This document shows positions 34,905 to 47,124 of a DNA stretch of 64,000 bases, piece by piece. A model generated the notes under the pieces. That model did no database searches, was not told the DNA's origin, and worked only from the letters and a program-made list of their open reading frames with translations. The position numbers were made by a program, and so were the translations under genes. Origin of the DNA: Leucogyrophana mollusca (Eukaryota > Basidiomycota > Agaricomycetes > Boletales); NCBI GenBank assembly GCA_021014945.1, contig MU266359.1, positions 62,001 to 126,000 on the forward strand, in the 5' to 3' direction. Every line of letters starts with the position of its first letter. The first letter of the stretch is position 1.

Positions 34905-34973
34905 TGCAGATTTAGGGGGTAACGGAGAGATTGATTCTGCAAGGTACCCACCTTTTTCATAATTTATACATCT

Positions 34974-35622
34974 TCAGAATCTCAGGCTTGCTTCTACTTG
35001 CACAGAGTGATGCGAGCTGGAGTTGGTATTGCGCAACCAGCGGGTCCAGTGCGGAATCTCATAGAGGACATGTGAGCGTTTATTTTTACCCCCTTACCTT
35101 TATAAGGCTCGATCTTATCTCTACGGTACTCGTGGGCAAATGAAGGCGTGCTCTCGGAATCAGCATTAGAGATTTCTGCATTTCGGTCACGTTCCTCGAT
35201 AGGAATGTTCGCCAGCCGAGAACAGAGCACTTCATACTGATGGGCCTTTCATTTGATCGTGGATGGCGTGATTAAAGTACTACCACGGTTATCTGTGAGT
35301 GGGGTCCTCGGAGGACAGTGTTTCTTCCACTCCGATCGTATGACCTTGAATCGTGCCCTGTGTGATCAGTACCCGTCTTCAGCACGTATTTCCTACCTTG
35401 ATCCCCGTCTGCGCCTTTTCGACTTTCATCTCGACAGGCCACTGCCGAGAGCGTGACGATCGTGTTTTGTAGACAAGTGCGAGGGGCCTAAATCATGACT
35501 AACAACATACCCGGCGCGGTCCAGGGACTCACCCAAGAGCGACAAGATGTCCCAAGCACTCAAAAGCGAGGGGGGCCTCGTGTGTTCAGTCCGGTGCTCA
35601 CCGGATAGGCTTCAGCATCCAT
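34974..35622 (-). CDS. Possible small multi-exon protein related to the 3785/6212 family
   Basis: Tentative. Exon model: 35622-35602 (MDAEAYP), 35441-35397 (WPVEMKVEKAQTGIK), an exon from 35357 (GTIQGHTIG), one starting YEVLCSRLANIPIEER and containing HEYRRDKIEPYK, and a last short exon (VEASLRF) ending at TGA 34974-34976. Donors gtgagc, gtagga and gtaagg are good; the gtggaa donor of exon 3 is weak. The V-x-V strand, the YEVL strand and the R-R-x-x-I tail echo copy 1 at 3785-4204, so it may be a distant member. Translation from ATG 35427-35429 is an alternative. I would want transcript evidence before trusting it. Confidence 0.3.
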
Positions 35623-37270
35623 TTCTGCACGAGTATTTATCGGAGCTTACCACCACCAACTTATTGTCATCGCCAGGGTGAAATGGTGTATCATTAATGA
35701 CAGTCCAGGCGCCCTCCCTTTGTCATGTTGAATACAGACAAAGGCGCACTATTATCAACGCCATTGAAAGGATGGGACATTTGATTGAGTTGTTGGACTA
35801 GGACAGCTGCAAGTCAGTACCGGACGACCTCAAAGCGAAAGAATCGAATCCTAGCGACGTTCTCCCTGCTCGGTTCCTTCTGCGGTCGAGATGAAGTAAT
35901 ATTCTGGGCTCCTGATCGTCGTTCGGCCAAGGGGGGAACAGGAAGGGGGGAATCGAGGCAGAATTGGTGAGAATGTATACCGGAAGTAGAAGGTGTTTTG
36001 GCAGTGGGAAGGGGGGATGATATCTTATTTTCTTTTGCGGTATGCCATCGCTGTCGTCTTCGTCTGCAAGAGCGCCTGGGCCGAGGACGTAGGGTATGTA
36101 AATCTGGAAACTCAACATTTTGTTAATAACCACGTTGATGGTATGACTACCCTCAATTTCCTCGATCTGCCCATTCTGTGCGTTTCAGCATCAGTGCGTG
36201 CTGATATGCAAGCCAACGGAAGTACTGTGCTAAGTCGAGCCTGTTCCGGCCACCAGGACAAGTCCGAGGGTCCTGTGGCGGCAGAGGCTGACCCAAAGAT
36301 CACGCTAGCTCACGTCACACGCATCACACTGTCACGGTCCAATAAACACGACCATGCTCCACCTCACCACCTCCATCCCCCACAATCACCAAGCGGCTTG
36401 GAAAGCATGTTCTGAGGCACTTATTTAACTAAGCCAATAAGCATTGATGGACATCGTGGCTCAAGGCCTGGCTCTTAATCGGCTTGAGAGAGTGGCAAGT
36501 ACGGAAAGCACAGCTTCAGGAGCTTCGAACCCTCCAGATTTGATTGGGATATGATTCACCTGGTAATGAAGGAAGCGAGGATGAACGAGTTCAGAGACGA
36601 TACATACCACTCTCCTTTGGCGTAATTCATTGCCGTGGAGGAGGGAAAAGAAATAGGGCCTGGTGAGTTTTCATTTCTGCCCTCTAGCCTCGAGGCTTAC
36701 AGGTCTTGTCCATCTCTGTTCTAGTGATAGGTGCAAGGTGGCGAACGGCAGAGATTGGCGTTAACAGAATAGTCAACGCCAGAAAGGATTGGATAGCCTT
36801 GACAGGAAGCTTTCTCCACAGCTTGCGAGTTGTGAGCGCTAAGTGATTCATTTTGTCTTGGGAGCTCACGGCGACTTCCGAGGCTCGCCCGCACCCCACT
36901 TTGACGTCAAGAAGCGTACCTCGCCTGCGCATCTAGGGAAGAACTCAGGGCCTGAACAGCAAGCATCAGCAATCACGATCATGACAACTTTGTGATATCG
37001 TAACCCCTGACGTGACTCTTGCCATCCGGCAATACTGCCGAACGGAAAGGAAATGAATCAAGCTTGCGTTTTCGTGCAGGCTATCCTTGCGCTGACACCA
37101 CGAGCAACATCTGAAGCTGTAGGTTCTATACAAAGATTTCGGACATCTGTACGGGTCCCTTTTACCAGCATTGACCACTCACATCCCATCCATTCCAAGT
37201 TGACCGAGTGCTACCATCCATTCGTGGACAATTGGCTCTAACACGGTCAACCGCAAACTTCAGGCGAACG
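35623..37270. other. Intergenic with weak minus-strand open frames
   Basis: A Pro-rich minus frame (35798-36133, containing YVLGPGALADEDDSDGIPQK) and a short one at 36684-36932 are open but carry no recognisable motif. Overlapping plus frames are no better. Possibly small or decayed genes; nothing can be asserted. Confidence 0.35.
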
Positions 37271-40200
37271 ATGTTTCGTGGTATGTCGTTGTTCCCGGTT
37301 TCAGCCATCACTCTCTGCTGAAAAGTGGATAGGAACCGGGCCAGCTGTCGCCGCTCGCAACTTTCATGACACGACAGCGTCATTGCCGGGTATACCAAGC
37401 GCATTTTCCCGGTCAGAATCACCATGGGCAGATCCAAGGCGCAAACAAACTTTGCTCAGTCTCATCGACGTTTTGAGCGAGCTCAGTCACGATCCCACTC
37501 ACGAGAACAGTGCGTCCGTGCTAAGCGATGTTTTGCTTGATATTCAACTCGCACCTGTAGGCGTAAACCAGGACCCTAGTTTCGAGGACGATAGAGACGT
37601 TCGTGAGTACATGGTTATGACGACGCCGCTCCGCGCCTCATGGTCTTTCTAGCCACTGTGGACGAACAGCTCCAAGTTTCAGGAGCAGAGTCATTTGGGA
37701 AATTCGAAAAGTGAGGCGTAATGTACCATCGAAATTCAGGATACTCATCTTTTTCACAGGCGGATGGATTGCCTTGACAAAGAAGTGTGTATCGCTACCC
37801 GTTCAGCAGTCATCCTGACTGTTCCATTAACCCAAAGTAGCTCAGAAACTTTGCCAATGCGGCCCGTCAGCTAGGAAGTTCTGTCGGAATCCTTTCTTCG
37901 GCTTTCAGGCTTAGGGAACGATTGACCAAAGTGTTGTTCTTATTCCGTGAGAATGCTGCTACTCTTTTCCCTAGGGTCTGTGCCTCTCGTAAAATTCATG
38001 CGAGCTCTAGTTGACACTCCATCATTTTCAGAAAGTGCAGCGTCAAGCTCGTGACACTCTCGTCAATCCCAATCTTATGGATCGCCGTAAACGATCTGGA
38101 CAAAGAGGACATCAACCACCCCTTGCTGCTAAGCTCGTCATCGACGATGACCTGGACCCTGAAACTTTTCCCGAGCAATTCCAGAAATTTGCTCAAGATG
38201 TCGTAACTTTCTTGAACTCCTTGAATGAGTTTCCCGAGTTTACGGACGAGGCTGTCAATACCTCGATACGATCATTTGAAGGAGACTTGAAGGTTGGTCG
38301 GTACGAGGTGATATCTCTGTAGTCGCTGATTTAGGCACCCGCAGTACTGGGCTTCTTGCCTTCAGGAGTACAAATGTAAGAGACTGACAAGGCTTTGCGG
38401 AACATCCAGATAACACTGGTCTTTTGTAGCCCAATTTCGTTTCCCGGCGGTCCAAAGGTACATCCATGACCTGACCTCGGACATAGGGGATCACATTGAC
38501 AACATCACTGTCACACTGTCTATGTTCATTGAGATCGGTGCGCACCCAATTATCGTTATTCACTGCTGCCTGACGACGCCCGCAGGTGTCCCCACGATTC
38601 GCTTTGCCCAGCAGCATGCTGCATCAAACCTGTTGAACCTCTCCACAGTAGCCACTTTCTTTTCGGCTGTTACGGCGACCACTCTGCAGTTTTCTTATGC
38701 CCAGACTGGTACCGTGCTGTCGGATGCTGTGAACGCCTTCTGGTTCTCCTCACTCGTCTTCAGCATTGCCGCTGCGGTAAATAGTCTCCTCGGTCTTACT
38801 TGGAAGCAGGCCATGTAGTAAGTTCTATTCCTCTCTTTGACTGCGAGGATCGTCGACTCATTTCACTTCCAGCCGATCACCAGGCCACAGGGTACCTTGG
38901 TAAGCGCGGATCCGCTGGCTTCATAGTGTTGGTTCTTAGCGTTCTCTATAGGTGGGTGCTGATATGGATCAAGCGCTCTCCCCTCGTGTTTCTCGTAATG
39001 TCTGTGGCCTGCTTCTCGGCAGGTCTAGTCGTTTTCACATATTCGACCAATCAGGTAATTACATATTATTAGAGGCGAGCTCACTGGAGCATCAGCTGAT
39101 CATTTCTACAATAGGGAGCAGTAACCTCAACCATTACGACCGTGTTTACAGTAAGTCTACGAGGCTTTTATTCCGAAGTTTCAGTTCATAGTTCCGCCCA
39201 TCGGCAGACAATCACGTCTTTTGGTCTTGCTGCCGTCTCGGCCTGGTTCGCTTCCGAACGATGGATATTCATCCAGCATAGAGGCCACGTATGGCTGGAA
39301 GACGTTATAACGGAAACTACAAATCGCTTACTCCGTCTGAGGGTGGTGGTAATGTCGAGAAAAATTCTTCACCAATGCACCGATCGTGTATACGCGATCC
39401 GTGCAACCTTGAAGAATATTGTACATGGGGGAACCCACCAAGCAAAGCCCAAGGAAGACACGGACACACTTCCTTTCAGCAACCCCTATATGACCACGGT
39501 CCATCACGAAGAACCCGGATCTCTATACTCGGAGCCCCTCGAACGCTCCGCATCTATGGCAGGGAGCGATAATGGCACGACCGCGCACCCCATACATCCC
39601 AGGGAGCGGTTTATAAATGCGATACGTTCCGTGATCATGCTTCAAGCACCTGCACGACCGCCCCTCCGCGCATCCTCCACGGATAGGACTTCTCAAATGT
39701 CACCCATACGACTTACGGATCCTGCCATGACGGGCCTCCGAGGTTCGAGGGTTGCATCACTTGTCCCTAAGCTCAAGACTTTGGAGTCGACACAAGACCT
39801 TCCAGCCCATCAAGCCCTCGTCCGACACTTGCAGTTCTCGCCGAATGGAAAGTTTCTCGCAACATCCAGGTACTTGCCTGCTGTTTGTACTGGGCGCTAG
39901 CGCTGACATTGTGACTCTTAAGCTGGGACAGGACGTCTGTCATATTTCGTGTGGGGGTGGGTGCGACTGAACCGCTTATCGATAAAGTGCTAACAATCAT
40001 GAACTTCAGGATCCATTTACTACGCACCGACTCCTTGTGCACGTCAAAGGCTTTATTGGCCAAGTAGCTTGGTATGCCGAGTGGATCTAGTCTAATCGAG
40101 CTGAACTGATCTTAGCGTCACATAACAGGTCCCCAACAGGCCATCAATTGCTGACCCGTTTGAATCATTCTATCAAGATTTGGTCCGAGGTCAGTCCTTA

Positions 40201-41477
40201 GTGGCTCCCGCATAATAAAATTTTGACCTTTTACCCCAGGACGGCGTGTGTAGGAAAACGATAGCTCGGGATTGCATCATTCAGTCGGTCGCGTGGCTCC
40301 CAGGAGGCGAAGGTTAGCGTGGTTTATATTGCCCTATACATCAATCTGATGGATCTTAGCTATCCTCTCCGTTGAAGGCAGTAACGCGGTCAAGCTAGTA
40401 TGTCTGTCATTGTCATGTTACTTGTGGCTGACGAGAGTCCCTTGATCAGGATCTACAAGGGAAAGTAAGGAAAACCTCTGCAAAATCGCCAATGTGCATT
40501 AACCTTCGTCATAGATCCTCGATATCTATCACTTCGATCGTATTACACTGCATAACGTCGCTATTACTCCAGATTGCCAACGTCTAATCGGCGTTGGACC
40601 TTTGCAAAAATCTCCCAGCGGTTTGCAGCCAAGTAAGGCCAACCGGGTTGAGAAGCGTGTCGTAGGTATGTCCTTCGTATCCACAGCAGACTTGTGGTTG
40701 CTAACCCTTTCGCAGTGTACAACATAGGCACGAAACAGTGCGAAAAGTCTGCGATCCTCTTACCATCTCCGAGTTATTAGCACTGATTCTTGTTAAAGCC
40801 AAACACCTGTGTTCAATGACGTGCGGGACATAACGATTGCTAGGGCGGACCTAGTAGCTCTAATATCGTATGAGAACAAGGTAAGCAGGGAAGTTCTGAG
40901 AGAGCGTCACTCGATTCATCGGTCTCGCAGGCTCCGCCGCAACTGTGGAAACTCGAATTGCTCAAGGATCGGGACGCCAGGCTGAGCCTTCGTCACACCT
41001 ACATGCCAAGGGGCCCAGTCGATTTTGCTGGGCCGAGTTATTTCGGAGGGAAGGACGACCAGTTAGTACTTTGTGGAGGTAAAGGTGTGATCAGTCCCCA
41101 TCATCTTCACGAGTCTTCTGCCCACTGCCCCAACCCTTTTTCCAGCTGGTGACATCCACATCTGGGACAGAGAGTCTGCTGCATTGCTCCATTATGTTCG
41201 ACCTCCGGCCTTGGGTGGCGACTTGACCTGCATAGCATGGAACCATGCTACCGACGACCCATTCATGTTCGCAACTGGGAGTCATGACGGCACCGTTAGG
41301 ATATGGTCTACTCCGCATGGAGACGCCGAGGACGACTCCGACTTTGAGGATCGAATGGAGGGAAGCTCTAATGGGATGATACGGGGTCGGCACAGTTTCA
41401 CTGCACCTGGTTCACAGCGTCAGGCACTACGTCTAGATGTCAGCCAGGTTGGGCGAGAGCCCGGCCCAATTCGCTAA
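37271..41477 (+). CDS. Membrane-anchored WD40 repeat protein
   Basis: Large Agaricomycete-type protein of unknown role with an N-terminal helical and membrane part and a C-terminal WD40 propeller. The likely start is ATG 37271 (MFR, then an intron); an exon with KQTLLSLIDVLSELSHDPTH follows. Helical segments: FANAARQLGSSVGILSSAFR and EFPEFTDEAVNTSIRSFEGD. Four hydrophobic segments occur at about 38630-38700, 38735-38800, 38960-39055 and 39115-39240 (LLNLSTVATFFSAVTA, WFSSLVFSIAAAVNSLLGL, LVFLVMSVACFSAGLVVF, SFGLAAVSAWFASER). A Ser-rich linker leads to WD-type blades (HQALVRHLQFSPNGKFLATS, GQVAWSPTGHQLLTR, DPFMFATGSHDGTVRIWS). It resembles WDR26/Gid7 only in the propeller. About 15 introns; stop at 41475-41477. 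Start is the least certain part. Confidence 0.8.
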
Positions 41478-41845
41478 CTTTATTCTGGATCGCTTTCACG
41501 GGGGAATAACTTATGGAGTGCACGAATTTTATTTATCTTTCTTAGGGTACTTAGCAATATAATTAGTAGCAGTCACATCGTTATTTATCATGCAACTCGA
41601 ACACGTGACAACGCGCAGGATGCAATGTGTTACCCGCGCCGTTTCCTCACCCGCCACGTTCTTGGGGAACAAGAACAAGCAGGTTGGACATCTGGAAGCA
41701 CTTGCACTGACATTACTCGGTCCCCAGTCGCCTCGTGATCAACCACAACAAACTTCGGCCGCGAAAAATCCCATAAATCCTTAGCTCAGCACCCACCTTA
41801 TACTAGTGTCCTTCAGAAACGCAGGTGGAATAGCAGTCGACAGAG
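41478..41845. other. Short intergenic region
   Basis: 3' flank of the WD40 gene and 5' flank of the next plus-strand gene. No other feature seen. Confidence 0.5.
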
Positions 41846-43356
41846 ATGGACTATGAACAGGTCAGTTTGCGCTTTCAAATCAAGAGGCGTGACCTCGCTT
41901 TGACCATAATCTTGCTCGCTTTCGAATAGCGCCATCCAGCCTTCGAGGACACGGAAGAGATATGGGAGGATGTTGCTGAACCTTACACATCCCCCGAACG
42001 GATATCGCCATCTGCTACTGGCTCCCTGCGGAGCTCGGATTCATCACGCCAGAGGCGCCGCACCGGAACAAAGACCGTCTTTGTTGCCGATACTCCTCAT
42101 CGCGTGCGTGCGAGCAAGCCTGCAAAGCAGAAACAAAAGAAAGGTCCCACTATCGATCGAGAGCGCGTTTCAGACGCACTGTCTGCTGGCGCTCAGCATA
42201 GCCTCAATTATACTGTGGACGTCGTCGGCAGGGCTATTCGATATCTACGAAAGCCGCTTTCGTTCCTACTATTCTTGTGGATGTTTGGATTCTTGCTTTC
42301 CCACATCTCAAGGTCGCTGCGGGCAGCATTCTCCCCCCTGTGCATCCTCCCAGTGATATCAAGAACCGCTTTATGCACACCAGTCAATACTGCCACACCG
42401 CCCCCTCTCAAGTGGGCCGACTTCCCAGAGCTGATGAAAGTTCAAAGCTCGACGTTCGAGCGGCTGTTGGACGAATCCACGAGCGGGTCTGGACTGTCGC
42501 TGGAGGTGAGGAAGGCCGGAATAGTGACGACTGACTTGACCGTCCTTGTGCGAGGCAGCCGCCTGAAGTCCAATGACATCCTAGGAGACTTGTTGGCAAA
42601 ATTTTCGAAAGATGCGAAGAGAGTTGCTCGAGGACTGACAAAACTGCACTCGAAAGTGGGTGGTGCTGTAGATGAGTGAGCTCGTTCGCGATGTCTATGT
42701 CTATTTACCGCTAATGGTTTAAATCCAGGGTAATGGCGGTCAACGCTTATGCTATGCGCACCATACAAGAAGCACAATCCAATGCGCCATCCCCGTATTC
42801 ATTGAAGGCCCTTATACCGTTCGGGAGGGGTCCACCAACTCAGGAAATCGTCATCGGCGCTTTCACTGACGCGATGGACACCATGTCCAGAGCCATTGAA
42901 CGCCTCATACTCGAAGCCGAGGTCTCCATCGCACGTCTTGACGAACTAGAAGAAGATCTAAAAGCGATACATGAAGTTGTGTTCAGGGAAGACGCGTCAA
43001 CGACGTATGAGAAAAACGAGCTTCTGGCCCAGCTGTGGACTCGACTCGGCGGGAACAAACGAGCACTGCGCGCGTACGACGACCGCCTGGAGTTGCTGCA
43101 GGATCTGGGGCATTATCGGGAAGGAGCACGTGGGCACGTCCTTCAGGCAATGCAGACTCTTTACTCAATGAGCGATGATATGGAAGATTTGAGAGAGAGG
43201 GTGGCCGGCCCAGAACTTGGAGACGGAAGGATACCTCTGGACGTGCACATTGTGAGCATACAGAAAGGACTGGAGAGGCTGAAGGAAGGGCAAGTGCGCG
43301 CAAGGAAAAGGGAAGGTGAAGCGGTCAAAAGGATCCTTGGCGCTGATGCCGAATGA
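41846..43356 (+). CDS. Single-pass membrane protein with coiled-coil C-terminus, unknown function
   Basis: Start ATG 41846 (MDYEQ, then an intron with acceptor ..tag). The N-terminal 80 residues are charged and Ser-rich (TEEIWEDVAEPYTSPERIS, then basic KPAKQKQKKGPTIDRER). One strong transmembrane segment follows at about 42256-42330 (LSFLLFLWMFGFLLSHI). The remainder is helical with heptad-like spacing (LSLEVRKAGIVTTDLTVLVR, LEAEVSIARLDELEEDLKA, VHIVSIQKGLERLKEGQVRA) and ends KRILGADAE. One clear intron sits at about 42678-42729. No enzyme motif is visible; a tether or nuclear-envelope-type role is a guess. The pattern of conserved-looking helices supports a real protein. Confidence 0.75.
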
Positions 43357-44639
43357 AGGTCGAGCCACAATTCGTGCGGAAGGTCAAATCTGTGAACAGC
43401 GCTGGGTGTCGTGGCGTGTACTCCGTTTCATCTATTCTTGTCTCTAATCTATGAACCGGGTATCAATCAAAGGAGACCGTTTGAACCTCCCACAGAGCAA
43501 AGCTTGTTTCCCCACCCGACTCAGCGGACGTGACTTTAGATAGCTTGTTAGGTTTGATGTGCATATGCAGCAGTCATCTTTTCACTGGTTATCAAGCATC
43601 ATGGCTTGCGGTTCCGCGAAATGGGTTCTGTACCATATATATGTTAATCACCAAGCAGAATCTTCGAAAGACCTCCACGTACTAGGTGACGGAACGAATT
43701 CGAACATTCTAGCTAGTGGTCCGAGTCACCCTTCGAATCAGCTCGACTCAGTGGTCCTCGACGACTATTCCCATCGCAGTATGAATGATCACAGTATTCG
43801 CATCAGTGGGCCGGACTGGTATAAGAACTTGAAGTGTCTGCTAGTATGGATTTCCAAGCTGTATCCAGTAGTGCTGTCTTCAAAGGCGGAGAAGTCGGGC
43901 TCTGGTCCCCGATGCTCGTTATCCCAGTATAAAAGCTGCCATGTGTCATTTTATCGGTCTGGAGCCAACGGGACTCTATCCGAGGGTGATGTCAGTGGGC
44001 AGAGAGCTGGACAGCAATGTCTTTTCTTGTGAAGAGGATATGGCCAATAGTCAGGGACGTCCGAACTGCCAGTGAGCCAGACTGAGCCGGTGTGTGTCGG
44101 TTCACATTGTGATCTTATTGTTCCTGGATATAACGGGACGATTCATGCGCTCGGTAAACACAATTGGACTCTACACCACCATCCGCAAGATATGCCCGAC
44201 AAAAGAGCCTTTCCTTCCTTCCCCCCACCCAGTTTCTTACAGGTTTCTATACTTACGCCATCTCTCAGATTTGCCAACGGTCGTCTTTTTGACCACTCCA
44301 CACGGAGGGAAAGTGGATACGGTCACCGACCATCTGGTGCGTGTATAGCCACATGTCCGGAAACTTGGTGGACATGTGCTCACCGCCGAATCGTATTAGG
44401 AACCTATCTCTTGACATACCCACTAGCGTCAGGCTAGTGACAAGCAACAAGTCGCTGGTGGTTTTTTCCTTTTCTCTCGCGACACCCCCACCAGTGACCT
44501 GGGCTCACCCGGCCCTGCCCTTGCAGTCAGGCATTCTTGCCCGATTGCCCAACCCAGCTTTCCGTTCACACCTGGTGATTTATAGCTGCTTCATTGGAGA
44601 CGCCTTAGTTGGCCGGCATCCTCAAGAGCTTGTAGCAGG
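43357..44639. other. Intergenic with a lone TATA box and short open frames
   Basis: A TATAAAAG at 43928-43935 lies about 85 nt before an ATG at 44017 that opens MSFLVKRIWPIVRDVRTA and then reaches a possible donor (gtgagc). Downstream candidates do not join cleanly. On the minus strand 44265-44450 is also open. No gene can be completed. Confidence 0.3.
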
Positions 44640-47124
44640 ATGGATTTTCCCGTAAGTGCCCCAGACCTGACCGCATTCTACACTGTTCAACGTCGTCAAT
44701 TACAGTCTGGCCCTGGTGCAAGTGGCGGGCCTATATCTCCAGATGTGAGTGTCCGATATGATTGATACTTGTTCAACTCGCCAACGCTGAGTAAATTCTC
44801 GATAAAAGGCCTGGAAGAGAGCAGTGTATCGAAGCGCCCCACGCCAGTTTTACGTCGAGCTTATTGTCCCTGAGAAACAGGGTGGGTAAATCGCTTTTTT
44901 CTATCGCAATCATTCTGACAGTCTCCGCAGGAGGAAATTATAGCTATGGCATACGTGTGTGTCCGATCAAAGACGACCATGCCTCTATATCTTCATCCTC
45001 CAACTCGGTATCCTCCAAGGGCTCACATATAGAGTATGATGTGTGGCGGCGATGGGAAGACTGCCTATGCTTTCAGGAAAATATCGAGGTCGAATATTCC
45101 CGTATGGCGAGAGAAAAGCGCGCTCGCCTTGCCGCCGGCAAGGGTGTCAAGAAAGATGGCATGTACATCCAGAGCGACCAAGCGGCATCTTTCGAATCTC
45201 TACCCCCTGGTCCAGACCCTCATTCGATAGGTCGAGACATTCATGATTACATCCCCAAGCTGTCGAAAAAGGGAACTCTTTTTCGTGCAAGTCAAGCTAC
45301 GATCGACCAGCGATTTCACGAGCTTCGGGCCATGATAGATGCGCTTTTCTCAGAAGGGGTTCCGACCCTCATCAAAGAGCTCAAAGCGACCCGAACATTC
45401 ACCGACTTTTTTGGGTACTGGAGGAGAGATCATGATCTTGCCTTGAAGCTCCAGAAAGCTGCTGCTCCTGAAAAACCACGGAATTCTATTTCTAATAGTG
45501 TATTTTCCTCGTACTTTTCTGCTTCGACTCCGGGCCTGGTCGAACCACATCCACCATCCGTTCGTTCGCCACACAAGCAGCCCCCTCGACGTTCATCAGC
45601 AGCCTCGGACTCGTCTTCGTCGGATCTATCCCTCCCCACCCCAAAGTTCCAGAAGCACCCAATTCATCCAGTACACTCCGATGAAAGATCCTCGAGATCA
45701 CGTTCCCAATCGGCAGCTTCGATACCCATGCCACCGACACCCGGGTCTGCGCCGCACACCGTCAATGGCAGCTTTCCATTACGTTCTCCGGTTATCGTAT
45801 CCCAAGACCCACCCATTAATTTCGGTTATAACCCACATCATACGTCCGACACCATTGGAAACGAACGACCCACGTCATCTGTGCTGGAGGCCCTTCCAGA
45901 AGATCGCGAGCTGTCATCGCCAATATCCATCTCTAAAGGCACTATTTCCGTTGAAGATGCGATGCGGTCTCAGGCGAGAAGGCGCGCAGGCTCTTCTGCT
46001 AGTGAGGCCAATAGAAACTGTCGGATATTCAGCACGCCTCCCCAAAGTCCCTCAGCCTCGGAGTTCAGTGACACCTCTGCTGTAGAGTCCCCTTCAGGTA
46101 TGCACTTTGACCAGGAATTACTTGCAGCTTTCTCACAGTAAACATCCAGGTTCGCCAAAATATGCTCGATATTCCTGGCAGACGACCTCGTCCGCCACTT
46201 CGGCGCATGCTGCAACATACTTTGCTGAATTAGGCGTAGACCTAGCACTACCTACTCCTCACCCAGAATACGGACACCGTCCACGAGCATCGATGTGCAG
46301 CATGGCGTCTTTTATGACGGATAGTTCAGCTGACGCTATTCTCCCACGGTCCTTTGGATCGCCTCAGTCCTCAAGCCTACGACGTTCCATGTCAGGCAGA
46401 TCTGGGCCCCCACGACCCATGTCGCTTCCCGAGGAGGAAGAATGGGAAGACCCTGAGCCCTGGGCGGAGTACGACGAAGGTGAACAGGAGCCCGATGAAG
46501 ATCTACTTGATGCGTACTTCCACGGTACGTTTCTGGCCTTTTTTCAAGCAGTGGCACCCAATATTGACATTCGCTATATCAGATGCTATTCGCCCTTTCT
46601 CCCCCATACCGGACAGTCGTGCTGAAACGCCAACTGGTGATACGCCGTTCACGCCCAGGGCGTCTGGCCCTGAGCGCTCCTCCCGTAAAGAGAGCATTGG
46701 ATATGGTTATTCGGGCTACTCCGCGAAGCGTTCATCAACAACAACTTCAGTGTCCAGTGGTTCGACTGGCTCAGGCGACAGCTCGTCGATCTCTATTAAA
46801 GCGATGCACGAGAACAATATCATCATGCTACGTGTCCCACGGTTCTTACCCTATGAAGACGTGCGTCAGAGGATCTACTCCAAGTTTGTCGGACAGGAGG
46901 GGTCGCCATTATCGGAGTCTTTCGCAATGTCCCTCCTCATTCCCGTGGCTACCGAACAGCCAGGAGGGGTGCGCCCGCGCACGGGATCATTCTCGTCTGC
47001 TGGTGGCTCAGATCGCGATAAGGCGCGGCTTCAGTTTATATCCAATCACGACGATTGGGAACATGCCATCGCCCAACATGGGAGTAAAGTCCTTCTCCGC
47101 CTCATCGGCAGCCGGGCTTCGTAG
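44640..47124 (+). CDS. PX and PB1 domain protein, polarity/NADPH-oxidase-type scaffold
   Basis: Exon 1 is only ATG GAT TTT CCC (44640-44651). Short exons then give SGPGASGGPISPD, and AWKRAVYRSAPRQFYVELIV leads into the PX domain with GIRVCPIK and the core YDVWRRWEDCLCFQ (about 45035-45080), a lipid-binding fold that usually recognises PI3P. After SKKGTLFRASQATIDQRFHE and a long Ser/Pro-rich, probably disordered middle (about 45480-46100), an acidic block (EEEEWEDPEPWAEYDEGE) precedes a C-terminal PB1-like domain: IIMLRVPRFLPYEDVRQRIY ... FISNHDDWEHAI ... VLLRLIGSRAS. PX plus PB1 recalls Bem1/Scd2 and oxidase organisers, but no SH3 domain is visible. Stop at 47122-47124. Confidence 0.78.

Noticed and set aside
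36515..36535. Possible tRNA B-box (ggttcgaa-like on the minus strand)
   Set aside because: Trailing bases do not fit the B-box consensus and no T-arm, anticodon arm or A-box pairs with it.
45498..46085. 195-codon plus-strand frame inside the PX-PB1 gene
   Set aside because: Alternate frame of the Ser/Pro-rich linker; the main frame carries the PX and PB1 motifs.
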